Shown: positions 49,913 to 59,718 of the stretch, piece by piece
Position numbering within the stretch: position 1 is the stretch's first letter
How the letters are laid out: every line of letters begins with the position of its first letter
Assembly (NCBI GenBank): GCA_039105265.1
Contig: JAPFFF010000023.1
Location: 2,108,001-2,172,000 of the forward strand
Reading direction: 5' to 3'
Length of the DNA stretch: 64,000 bases
Source: Tritrichomonas musculus
Taxonomy: Eukaryota > Parabasalia > Tritrichomonadida > Tritrichomonadidae
Program-made: the position numbers and the translations under genes
Notes under the pieces: model-generated
Seen by the model: the letters and a program-made list of their open reading frames with translations, nothing else
Databases searched by the model: none
Told to the model about the DNA's origin: nothing

Positions 49913-52900
49913 CTAGCCAATTTTAACAACTTCTCCTATCTTAAACATCTCTTTGATTTGCTTATCGTCGAAATAGAATGAGCACCAGTTCTCGTGCCTT
50001 TTGAATGTGTTGCACATCACTGCTATCTGGCACATAAGCCTCCTCGTGCTGTGGCAACTCAGTCCGCGGTGGCAAGGAATGTGAATCTGCGTTCCCAGTG
50101 ACATATCAACGCGAGCGACGAGATCTTGGCCAGGTATTATATCGACAATTGTTTCCCTTACGTTCTTCACTGTCTTATTCTTGTAGAAACTGCCGATAAA
50201 TCTCACTCCGGGTCCACTTAATGCGACGGCTTGAATTCCGGTTGAAAGGGAGATAATTTTGGCGAGGCCACCACCGAGGGAATGTCCGACGATCATTATA
50301 TCTTCATCTGGGTCGATATGGAAGCCTATTTCTGTTTTAGTTCTTTTTTTATTTGGTCGCATTTGTCTTCTCAAAAGTTCTTTCTTTCGACCAGATATCT
50401 TCTGAAAAATATTATTTTTTATTCTACTAAAAAAGTTCTTATTTTTATTGTTTTCATCAGTTTTTTCGGGTTCTTCATGAAAGTTAATGTGAATGTCATT
50501 TTCTATATTTGTTGTTTCGTTCCCATTGTTTCCGCCATAAAGATATTCGTAAATGTAATCAGTGAATCTGTTCTTGTACTGTTCAACAAGCGAAAACTGC
50601 TTGAACGCATAACGGGGGAGATTTGTAACAACTCCGATCAGCTCAATCGTCTTATCGCTGTAAATGCTGACAAATGGGAAAAATGATATTACAACATTGA
50701 TGACAACTGAGGCAAACCAAATCTCAACGTCTGCAATCATGTCCTGCATGTTCGACGTGCCGCGGATCGCAAAAACTGACAATTTCGGGTTCTTTCGGAA
50801 TCTTGTCAGCGTCATCGACGATTGAAATGACCTGTCCCACTTGAACGGAGTGTTCTCAAATATGATGTCCTTGCCGACTTCGCCCCGCTCGCTCAGAAAC
50901 TCTTCAATCATCCACCGCTTCGAATAGCTGTAGTTCGCATGCGTAGGATTTGACAGGACTGTGAGAGCAGCGATCTCTTGAATGGACAGACCTTTGGGGC
51001 GCATGTAGCACACAGGCGAGAGAGGATAGCGGAACGTTTCTGAGTAAAAATCGTAACCGTCTGTGCTATCAGTACCGTTATAACCGTCTGTGCTATCGGT
51101 ACCGTTATAACCGTCGGAGCTATCGGTACCGTTATAACCGTCGGATCTATCGGTACCGTTATAACCGTCGGAGCTATCGGTACCGTTATAACCGTCAGAG
51201 CTATCGGTACTATTGGTATTATCAGTGAATTTGTTTCGATAACTTTTATTTTTGTAACGGTTAAAATTGTGAGGATAACCGTCGTAACCGTCATGGTTTA
51301 TTTCGCCTTTGTGAATTCTTTTTTCGTATTGTTCGAATAGCCAACTTTTTTCGTATGCACTGAAATTTCCTGACGTGTTTCCTTCTTCATTTGACGTTTT
51401 GATGGCGGTTGCGCCCGCCATTGGCACGAGGGCTGCAACGAAGACGAATGTCATGCACACGAGTATCATGCTTGACCACCTCAAGTACTTGTAGTGCTTG
51501 CCCCATGTTGTCGCTATTTCGTGCCACTGCAGAGCTTCCTGTCTCAGGACGTTATCTTTGATATCCTGGTCGATTCCTTCAATTTGAGAGTCAACGCTTT
51601 CCGTGTTATCCAAGCTGTTATCGTTATCGTTATCGTCATCGTCAGGCAAGTACTGGCTCTCTTTTCTGTTTCTTGTTTCAGCTCGCCCTTTTGACAAGTT
51701 GCTGTCTTGGTAGCGCTTGTATCTTTGGAGCCTCTTAAGTGCAACTTTCTTAATGTTCTCGCGCATCTCTTCAATCTTGCCTTCGGTGACTCTGTGTCCC
51801 CTGATTCTGTAGATCCAGAAGAAAGGAAAGTTGATCCTCGTTGCCAGGACAAATATCATCACAATTCCAATGAAAATTGTGATCAAGACTTGTCCAGCAG
51901 ACATGTGTGTCTGAGCGCAGCACATGTACACAATAACTGCAATTGTGGCAAGAATTGAATAGGTCGTCTTTGAAAATATTAAACGTACAAGAAGACGACC
52001 GTTATGAGCAAGTTTAGACTTGTTTCCTTTTCTTTCAAAAAAGTCAATCCAAGGCCTCTCTCTTAGATAGAACGAGCACAAATATGGATTGTCAAATTCG
52101 CCAATTTCAAGAAACCGCCGACGTGGTTTATTGAAAAGTGACACAATTGAATGAATTAAATAAAAAATGTATAGCGAAAAATAACGTACTAATGGAACAT
52201 AAAAAACAAAAATAATTATCCAGACATTTAAAAATGGAGGAGCTTTGTTGTTCATTAAATTGGCTATAAAACCACAGGTAAAGGTTAAAAATAAAACACC
52301 ATGAACAAAGGTATGGATTTTGCCAATATTAATATATTTCGGAATGTCATCTACATTGAAAACTATCCGTATAAATAGACTGATAAGACGTTGGTGAGTG
52401 TAGAAAAATGTCTTCTTCCGATATAAATTACGTTCCATCGCTTCAACAATTGAAATGCTGATTATATTTGGAAAATATAACGAATAAAGTAAAAATGGAA
52501 TAACAACTATAAAGAACCAAACTATATAATCTTTTAGGGTGACTAATGCCATGGTTATAAATAAAATTAATGTATTTAAAAATAAGCAAAAAACCATGGT
52601 AGGACCAGATATGTCCCATAGAGTCTGTAATAAACGACCAAAAAAGCCAAAAAAGCAGAAAAAGCTAAATACGTTGGTCCAAAAATGAAAGAAAAATGAT
52701 TTGAATGAATGTTTGATATAAAATACATTTTTTCGATAATAAAAAACAAATTGATCTGATTGTTCGGTACATGCCCTATGTGTTAAATCACTTATTTCAG
52801 ATAATTCTTGAATTTTAATTACATTTGCTACTTGATGAATAAATGAATAATTATGGTAATCTATCATTATCGATTTCCCTAAAAAAAGTCGGCGTAAAAG

Positions 52901-53227
52901 TTCGCATTTTTCACTTTGGCTAATGTTTGAATTAGAAATATTATAATAATTATATCCGTCTCTTTCAAAATCATACGTTTCTGATACATCATCAAGCGAA
53001 AATGAGTCCATAATATTTGTTAACGATTTTCCATCTTTAATGTTTTTGATTTTATAGTCTAAATCAGAGTCCGGTGAAGATATTAGAGTGAAATCATATG
53101 TAACGCCCTCAATGGTAATTTGGAAATGCTTTGGATCTCTGTTTTCGAAAAGTGAGTGATATGCGATAGTTGAAATTTGATAATCAAAAGGTCTAGAATA
53201 ATATTCAATTGAGCATTCGAAGCTCAT
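49913..53227 (-). CDS. Polytopic membrane lipase (class 3 lipase / DAG-lipase-like)
   Basis: The protein has 1104 residues. Residues about 170-620 contain roughly nine hydrophobic membrane segments (for example FHFWTNVFSFFCFFGFFGRL, VWFFIVVIPFLLYSLYF, YSILATIAVIVYMCCAQT, ILVCMTFVFVAALVPMAG). The C-terminal domain is an alpha/beta hydrolase of lipase class 3. The nucleophile elbow GHSLGGG has Ser983, a likely catalytic Asp is in PGQDLVARVD, and His candidates follow. It probably hydrolyses acylglycerols at a membrane, like diacylglycerol lipases, which share the layout of membrane N-terminus plus class 3 lipase. Between the last membrane segment and the lipase is a 9-residue array GTDSSDGYN (six copies), each with an N-G-T sequon. 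The 5' third is A+T rich, the middle near 50% G+C. Confidence 0.9.
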   Translation of the reverse strand: MSFECSIEYYSRPFDYQISTIAYHSLFENRDPKHFQITIEGVTYDFTLISSPDSDLDYKIKNIKDGKSLTNIMDSFSLDDVSETYDFERDGYNYYNISNSNISQSEKCELLRRLFLGKSIMIDYHNYSFIHQVANVIKIQELSEISDLTHRACTEQSDQFVFYYRKNVFYIKHSFKSFFFHFWTNVFSFFCFFGFFGRLLQTLWDISGPTMVFCLFLNTLILFITMALVTLKDYIVWFFIVVIPFLLYSLYFPNIISISIVEAMERNLYRKKTFFYTHQRLISLFIRIVFNVDDIPKYINIGKIHTFVHGVLFLTFTCGFIANLMNNKAPPFLNVWIIIFVFYVPLVRYFSLYIFYLIHSIVSLFNKPRRRFLEIGEFDNPYLCSFYLRERPWIDFFERKGNKSKLAHNGRLLVRLIFSKTTYSILATIAVIVYMCCAQTHMSAGQVLITIFIGIVMIFVLATRINFPFFWIYRIRGHRVTEGKIEEMRENIKKVALKRLQRYKRYQDSNLSKGRAETRNRKESQYLPDDDDNDNDNSLDNTESVDSQIEGIDQDIKDNVLRQEALQWHEIATTWGKHYKYLRWSSMILVCMTFVFVAALVPMAGATAIKTSNEEGNTSGNFSAYEKSWLFEQYEKRIHKGEINHDGYDGYPHNFNRYKNKSYRNKFTDNTNSTDSSDGYNGTDSSDGYNGTDRSDGYNGTDSSDGYNGTDSTDGYNGTDSTDGYDFYSETFRYPLSPVCYMRPKGLSIQEIAALTVLSNPTHANYSYSKRWMIEEFLSERGEVGKDIIFENTPFKWDRSFQSSMTLTRFRKNPKLSVFAIRGTSNMQDMIADVEIWFASVVINVVISFFPFVSIYSDKTIELIGVVTNLPRYAFKQFSLVEQYKNRFTDYIYEYLYGGNNGNETTNIENDIHINFHEEPEKTDENNKNKNFFSRIKNNIFQKISGRKKELLRRQMRPNKKRTKTEIGFHIDPDEDIMIVGHSLGGGLAKIISLSTGIQAVALSGPGVRFIGSFYKNKTVKNVRETIVDIIPGQDLVARVDMSLGTQIHIPCHRGLSCHSTRRLMCQIAVMCNTFKRHENWCSFYFDDKQIKEMFKIGEVVKIG
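51041..51215 (-). repeat. 27-bp coding minisatellite (N-glycosylation sequon array)
   Basis: Six near-identical 27-bp units encode DGYNGTDSS. Units differ mainly at third positions and Ser/Thr/Arg swaps, indicating recent expansion. Confidence 0.9.
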
Positions 53228-54009
53228 AATTCGATTAATTATAAATTTTGGTTTACGTAGATATATAATAGATAAATATCAGATTTTTAATTAGTATATC
53301 ATATTTTTTATACGATAAATATAACATTAGTTATTTTATAAAAATATTTTATTTATTTGTAGTAGTTTTTAAATTTTAATTCTTGATATAATCATGTTTT
53401 AAAAATTGACAATATTACGATATAATTATTTTATTTTGAAATTTCTACCGAGATAATTAATTACAAAAACGAAATTATTGAGGTATTGTAAATATGAAAA
53501 ACTGAAATAATATTATTTATTTATCTGCAAATAGAAGTATTGAAGAAATCAAAAGCAGTAAATCATGACGTGAAATATCTTAGTAAACTGAAAACTAAAA
53601 TTAATCAAACAAATGATTCTTTATACATACATGTTGAAAAATGATAAAATTCTCTTTTTATTAGTAAAAATTGTTCATTCGTTTTTTTGGATTATGATGT
53701 TTTCATATTTTGATTTTCATCATTTATTTGGATTGAAAACTCAAAAAGTAGGCTCTATAAACTGATAATTTAAATAAATCAAAAATAATTTTCATTTAAA
53801 TTAGAATGAAATTTTGAAATAAAAATCATTTCAATAAAATATTTTTGAGAATGAAATTCTAAACATTTAATGATTTTAATTATGTTTCTTTACTTAAAAA
53901 TGCAGAAAGATATGATTCTGAAGTTGTTTATTATTTATTATTTAATAGAAATGTAATTAAAAAAAAAAAATTAAAAAGGTTTAAAAAAACTTGGCAATTT
54001 CTCCATTAT
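53228..54009. other. Intergenic, no gene seen
   Basis: A+T-rich spacer. No feature recognised. Confidence 0.5.
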
Positions 54010-55099
54010 ATTAACAAAGATTGGGAAGTTTGCTTTTACTGGCTGCAGTTCACTTAAGCAAGTATCAATACATTCGCCAGAAATAGTAATCGAAGATCAT
54101 TCTTTTGAAAGAGATAGAAATTTCAATTACAAATATTAATGAATATTCATTCTATTGTTGTTCATCACTGGCTGCAATATCGGTACCATTATCATTTGCA
54201 TTCACAGCATTGAAATGGTCTGCTTTCAACTTATATAAGTCAATTAAAAAAGTTTAGATTCCATTCATCTATCAAATCAATTTTCATTTTGACTTTCAAA
54301 TGTTGTTTTTCACTTGAAAAAGTTTTATTTGTTTCATCTTTTAATATGACAAAAAAATGAAAGAAACGCATTTGATGATTGTAAATCGCATAATGAAATA
54401 TCTATTCCTTCATCAGTAAACTTCAAAGGTGAATTTTAAATTCTCTTTTCTTGTTGTTGAAATTAGAAAGATTTCATTTTCTGTCTGTAATAGTTTTCAT
54501 GAAATAACAATTCCTGAATCTGTTACAACCATTGATTAGCATGCATTCAATTCATGTAAATCGCTTTAAAGAATTTTGATTCTTTATCAATTATCTACAA
54601 TTGGTGAAAAGTTTTTTTTTCTGATTTTTTGATTTCTTCCTCTGTGACTTCGATTTGAAGATTGGCCTTCATTTATTGTTTTCAAATAACGAAGTTAATA
54701 AGAAAATCATATCACATTTTCTGTTATTGTAATTGAAGGAAATATATTTTTTATCAGAATGGTTTTCAATTAAAGAAATAACAATTCATTCCTCAATTTC
54801 AATTGTTTTGAAAATCATTGACTGAAGTTATCACTTCATATTCTGTTACTTCAATTGAAGAAGGTGTGTTTTTTGATTATTATTCATTAACCAAAATTCC
54901 AATTCCTTCTTCTGTGGAATCAATTGGCGGAGTTGTTTTCTTTAATTGCAAATCATTAATTGAAGTTTCCTTTCCTGGTTCAGTTAGGTAAATTGGACGG
55001 GATACATTTAAGAAATGCTCCCCAGATATTAAAATAACACTTTTTGAATCAATTAATATAGCTTTTATGGAAATTGAAAAGCATGGTGAAGTAATATGA
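54010..55099 (+). pseudogene. BspA-type LRR gene, heavily decayed
   Basis: Short plus-strand stretches in different frames keep the BspA signature: LTKIGKFAFTGCSSLKQVSI (54010 on), ITNINEYSFYCCSSLAAISV, FDDCKSHNEISIPSSVNF, and finally SVTSIEEGVFFDYYSLTKIP with IPSSVESIGGVVFFNCKSL and EVSFPGSVR up to a stop at 55097-55099. Many stops and shifts separate them. It appears to be an old copy of the family that includes the genes at 10590 and 23716. Confidence 0.7.
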
Positions 55100-55417
55100 A
55101 TAAAATAAAATTCAATATATACTTGAATTATTTTTTTTTTTAACTTTTACTCTATATAATTAATAATTTTTAAATTTAATTTGTTATTACCATTTTTAAA
55201 AAATGCATTTATTAAAAAGAATGAACAACAGAATACAGCAATTATGTCCACACCTTTGTGATTCGAATCTTTATATGGGAAATCTTCTTAGAAATATGAA
55301 AGAATATGTTGTTTACTTTTTTTTTATAAAATATGTGATGAATATAAATAAAATAGTACTGTTCATATTAGGTAAAATGTTCATTTTAAAGGAAAATCTG
55401 ACAAAAAGACGTTAAGG

Positions 55418-56914
55418 AAAAAATCTATTTTATTTGTTTTTTTTCAGCAACTAATGAATAATTTGATTTTTTAAGTAATAGCAAATTATCAACAAACTAA
55501 CATAAATTAAAATAACCGATCAAATGAACGTTTATAAATTCATACAAAAAGATATCAGATTTGATGATCAAAAAAAAAGTCAATTAAAACAGTTAATTTT
55601 ATGATTTGTGTGTTTAAAACAGATTAATTTAACGATATTCGGTATTTTTATCCTATCCTAAATCGTTGACGATGAGATAATTTGAATAAATAGTTTTTTT
55701 TTTTATAATTATTTTTATTTTGATAATATTCACTTAAATATCAATTATTTTTTTTAGAAAAAGCAATGTAAATATAAGGTTATCATTCATTATATATATT
55801 TCTATTATCAGTATTTCATAATTCTCAGTATATATGAAAATTGTTGGATTTTTAAAAAAGTCATCAAAAATGAATTGTTCAATTTTATAACAGAAAATAT
55901 AAAAACTGCATAGCAAAAAATATAATACACATGATTTAGAAATAAGATACTAGCATAATATCACTTTTTTAAATCCCTGTAATAATAAAAATGAAAATAC
56001 GTGTTTTTAATTGATGGCTTCTTGGAAGCAAAAATTTCTGGAATATTGATATTTAAGGTGAAAATTATATGCTCTATAGTATAATATTATTAAATAAGAA
56101 ATTATATAGATGAAACTTACTTTGTCTTGAGAAAAATTCACTTTTTTCTAAAAATCAATAAACTTATATAAATGATGCAAAAGTATAGGTTTTCAATGCG
56201 TTTTGGCATTTATTTTCTTTCTCATATTTATTTAAAAGATTATCAATCTATTTTGATACTTATTTTAATAAGTCAATTAATCATTTAAGAATTTTTCTTT
56301 TAAATCAATTTTTTTTCGAAATTTTCAAGAATTGAGCTGTTAAAACACATCTCTTTTTTCATAATCAAAATTTTCTTCATAACACAAAACAATACCTCAT
56401 ATTCATTATTAATCTTAACTTTTTTATCTTGTTATTGATAGCTGGATAGACGAAACACACGAATTAAAACAATTTCCAAATTTAAGTTTTCTGGAAGCAA
56501 AATATTGTCAATTGGAAAGTGGTGGTATGTTTAAATATGTAATTACTGTATGATTAAATTTTAGTTAATTGGATAAAGAAACAATTAATATTTAAGTAAA
56601 TATTATCAAAATAAAAATGATTATAAAAAAAAAAACTATTTATTCAAACTATCTCATCGCCAGCGATTTAGGATAGGCTAAAAATACCGAATATTGTTAA
56701 ATTAATCTGTTTTAAACACGCAAATCATAAAATTAATTGTTTTAGTTGACTTTTATTTTTGATCATCAAATCTGATATCTTTTTGTATGAATTTATAAAC
56801 GTTCATTTCATCGGTTATTTTGATTCATGTTAGTTTGTTGATAATTTGCTATTACTTAAAAAATCAAATTATTCATTTGTTGCTGGAAAAAAAACAAATA
56901 AAATAGATTTTTTT
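55418..56914. mobile_element. 1.5 kb element with about 340-bp terminal inverted repeats
   Basis: The sequence 55418-55752 is the reverse complement of about 56570-56914 with roughly 90-95% identity by eye, beginning AAAAAATCTATTTTATTTG at both ends. The 0.8 kb between them is very A+T rich without a credible ORF. This fits a non-autonomous DNA element with long terminal inverted repeats, or a fold-back element. Target duplications are not evident. Small ORFs on its edges (55203-55415, 55734-55916) look spurious. Confidence 0.75.
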
Positions 56915-57072
56915 GATATAGCATAAAAATAACATGTTCAATTATAACCATGTATATAATCAATGAAATATCTCACTCTAGTTAAAAAAAAATATTTGAT
57001 AAGTCGTATATTTTTGGTTTTTTTAATTACATCAAACGCTTATATCATAAAAATATGGGGGTGGGTTGAATT

Positions 57073-57810
57073 TCAGTAGACTGAATATCTACTTTTCTGA
57101 TTAGGTAAAGATTTGATCACATCTCTTACGTCATCTGCTTCATTGCATCTTTTCAATATTGGTGTTAGCCAACTGGAGAGAACTTTATCAGAAGGCATCC
57201 CATTCCAAGTTGGGATAACAATTGTATTTTTAGGATGTTGTTTGTATGCATTGTCGTTGTCATCAATGAATATTAAGTTGGATTTCTTTCTATTTAGCAT
57301 CTTCAAATCTTTATATACGTGTTTTCCTTTTTTTTTAATACATGAATCTCTATATAGTCTGTGATCTTCATCTAATAAAGGAAGAATTGTATCTAAAATA
57401 GGTTCTGCATAATATCTTTCTCCATAAGTATATATAAAAATCTCAAAAGTTTTTGAAGCATATTGTAAAAATTCGTCAAGACCTGGTCTCTTAAAAACAA
57501 AAATGTTCTGTGGTACATTGTTATTATCATGTTTTTCATCTAGAATGATTTGATAATTGGAATTCGAACTATGAATCTTGAAATATTCAACATTTGAATG
57601 CGGAGGGAATTCAGATGAATGAATCAATGTTTCATCAAGATCAAGAACAAGAGTTTTTTTACCTTCAATTGGATCTGGAGGTACATATTCTAACTCAGAT
57701 GATAATGCTGAAGCTAATGACAAACGCCTACGTATAAGTCCTGGTTTGTGAGGAGAGATACGATTTATTGTTAAAGGTTCATCTGGACAAGAAAAGCTAA
57801 AAGCAATCAT
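57073..57810 (-). CDS. FCP1/SCP-type phosphatase (NIF domain)
   Basis: The protein has 245 residues. The HAD-family NIF/CTD-phosphatase domain spans about residues 52-220. The catalytic DxDxT motif is LVLDLDETLIHSSE (Asp57, Asp59, Thr61), then FVFKRPGLDEFLQYASKTFE, YTYGERYYAEPILD, and the metal-binding Asp pair in NLIFIDDNDNAYKQHPKN. These are Mg2+-dependent Ser/Thr phosphatases of the SCP/Dullard type, acting for example on the RNA polymerase II CTD or other nuclear and ER targets. The N-terminal 50 residues are variable and contain RRRLSLASALS. The ATG at 57810 is the first in frame. All catalytic residues are intact. Confidence 0.92.
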   Translation of the reverse strand: MIAFSFSCPDEPLTINRISPHKPGLIRRRLSLASALSSELEYVPPDPIEGKKTLVLDLDETLIHSSEFPPHSNVEYFKIHSSNSNYQIILDEKHDNNNVPQNIFVFKRPGLDEFLQYASKTFEIFIYTYGERYYAEPILDTILPLLDEDHRLYRDSCIKKKGKHVYKDLKMLNRKKSNLIFIDDNDNAYKQHPKNTIVIPTWNGMPSDKVLSSWLTPILKRCNEADDVRDVIKSLPNQKSRYSVY

Positions 57811-59085
57811 AAAATAAGATTGATAAAATTTAAATTTTTGAATTAAAACAAAATCTTAATTCAATTTATTTTTTCTTTTGTCACTTATATATCATGATTA
57901 ATAATTTTTTTTGATTATTATATATGCAATTTATTAGTAATAGTCAATCTAAAAATAAAATAAATTTAATAAAATTAATCAAATTATCGAAAAAAAACTG
58001 TAAAAATTAGGTTTAAAAAATTCAATTATGTATTCAAATTTTAATCGCATTCCTATTGAGTTGAAATTTCATGAAAATTCTGATGAGGTTATTTTATGTG
58101 GGTAATTTCTAAATGTATTTTAAATTAATCATCTGTTTTTTATTGTTTTAATTTTAAATATATGTTCAATTATTTGTTTAAGTAGATTTGCCTAAAAATA
58201 TTGAAGTTAATAAAAAGATAAAAGTATTTAAAAACTATTCACCTTTTAATATTTTTATAAACGTCTAGTTAAATCAGTTTACAATAAAATATCAAATTGA
58301 TTTTTTCTGTATTTTGCATTGAAAATAAAATGAATTGATTAAAATGATTTACCCAAAAAAAAAAAAAAAAAAAAAACTTTTTTTGAATTATTCAAATTGA
58401 ATAGTTTATTCATAAAGTGGAAATGTCATGAAAAAACTTAAAAAAACTTTACAAGAGATGAAAAAATTGTAAATTCGCATTGATTTTTTTGAAGATTACT
58501 AAACAAACTTTAATGCCAAGTTCAATTTTTTTATCTATCATTTTCATAAAAGTCTGAAACTATGCCAATCATGATTCTATCTGTATTTGGCATTTCATTT
58601 AATTGAAGTTTTTCATAAAATTGAAAATTATTTTTTAAATTATATTAATTGATAAGAAATATTATCGCAATATTTAGCACAAATAATAATTTTGGCATTA
58701 TTTGTATTAAAACAAAAATATTTAAATTTGTATCTAATTAAAAAAAATTAAAATAGCTGTATATTATCTTTTTATTTTTCTATAGTTTATTTTTTTCAGA
58801 TTAGAAAAAAACATATTCAAATAAAAAACACTGAATTAAGAAGAAAATTATTTATTGGTGATTTATCTCATTACAATCATATGTATATCCAATATAAATA
58901 AATATTAATAATATAATTTTATTCAATAATAACAATGCATTATTATTATTTTAGGTTATTTGGATAGTAATAGTAAAATAATGAAATGAAAAAAAGAACG
59001 TTCTTTACAAAAATTTTGAAGTTTAAAAATTTCCCTTTAAATTTTGAAAGGATGTTTATGTATAAAAATTCATTTTAAAATTTGC
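57811..59085. other. Intergenic, no gene seen; A23 tract
   Basis: Very A+T-rich spacer with an A23 run at 58354-58376. No ORF or RNA gene is recognised. Confidence 0.5.
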
Positions 59086-59502
59086 ATGTATCATAAACTT
59101 GGAAGACCTAAGAGATCTATTAAAGCAGAATTGATTTTAATTCAAGAACCTGGAGAAAATCCATCTTTTTTTAGATTAGACAGTACAGGTTCTCTAATTC
59201 AATCAAGTACAACTTCTAAAAGAAGCATGAAATTAAAGTGTTCTGATAATCACAAAACCAAAAAAAATGTATTAACTTCTGATAATTTTATCAAAGATGA
59301 TAAATCTAGCAATCAGTCCAACCAAATTTTATGTGATACGCAGCTTTTCAACGTATCTCCAAATACTAATTTTATCAATAAGAAAAACGATGATTTAAGT
59401 GATATTAATTATTATTTGAATAAGAAGACCTTCCCTAGTTTCAAAGAATTCGAACTTGATAATTATTATATTTTTTCTAATACTCCTGTTTTAATCAGTT
59501 GA
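59086..59502 (+). CDS. Hypothetical protein, Ser/Asn-rich (138 aa)
   Basis: The frame is open from 59044, but the first ATG is at 59086 (MYHKLGRPKRSIKAELILIQ). The beginning is basic with a GRPKRS stretch reminiscent of an AT-hook or nuclear-localisation type signal. The rest is Ser/Asn/Lys-rich and probably disordered, ending in YYIFSNTPVLIS. No domain is recognised. Codon use is compatible with coding. Confidence 0.5.
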   Translation: MYHKLGRPKRSIKAELILIQEPGENPSFFRLDSTGSLIQSSTTSKRSMKLKCSDNHKTKKNVLTSDNFIKDDKSSNQSNQILCDTQLFNVSPNTNFINKKNDDLSDINYYLNKKTFPSFKEFELDNYYIFSNTPVLIS

Positions 59503-59718
59503 TATCTTTTTATCATAAAATCATATATATTTGTCACAGATACTTAGCGGAAACCTCTATATATAATAAATTATTAAAAATATTATTACATTTAATTTGC
59601 TTTTAGTCTTTTTTATACGAAATGCTTCCGATTTAATAACATAAAAATTGAAATTTCAAATTATAATTTTTTTTTTTTTTTAATAAAGCAGTTTTTTTAT
59701 CTGTTGCTATTTAATTAA

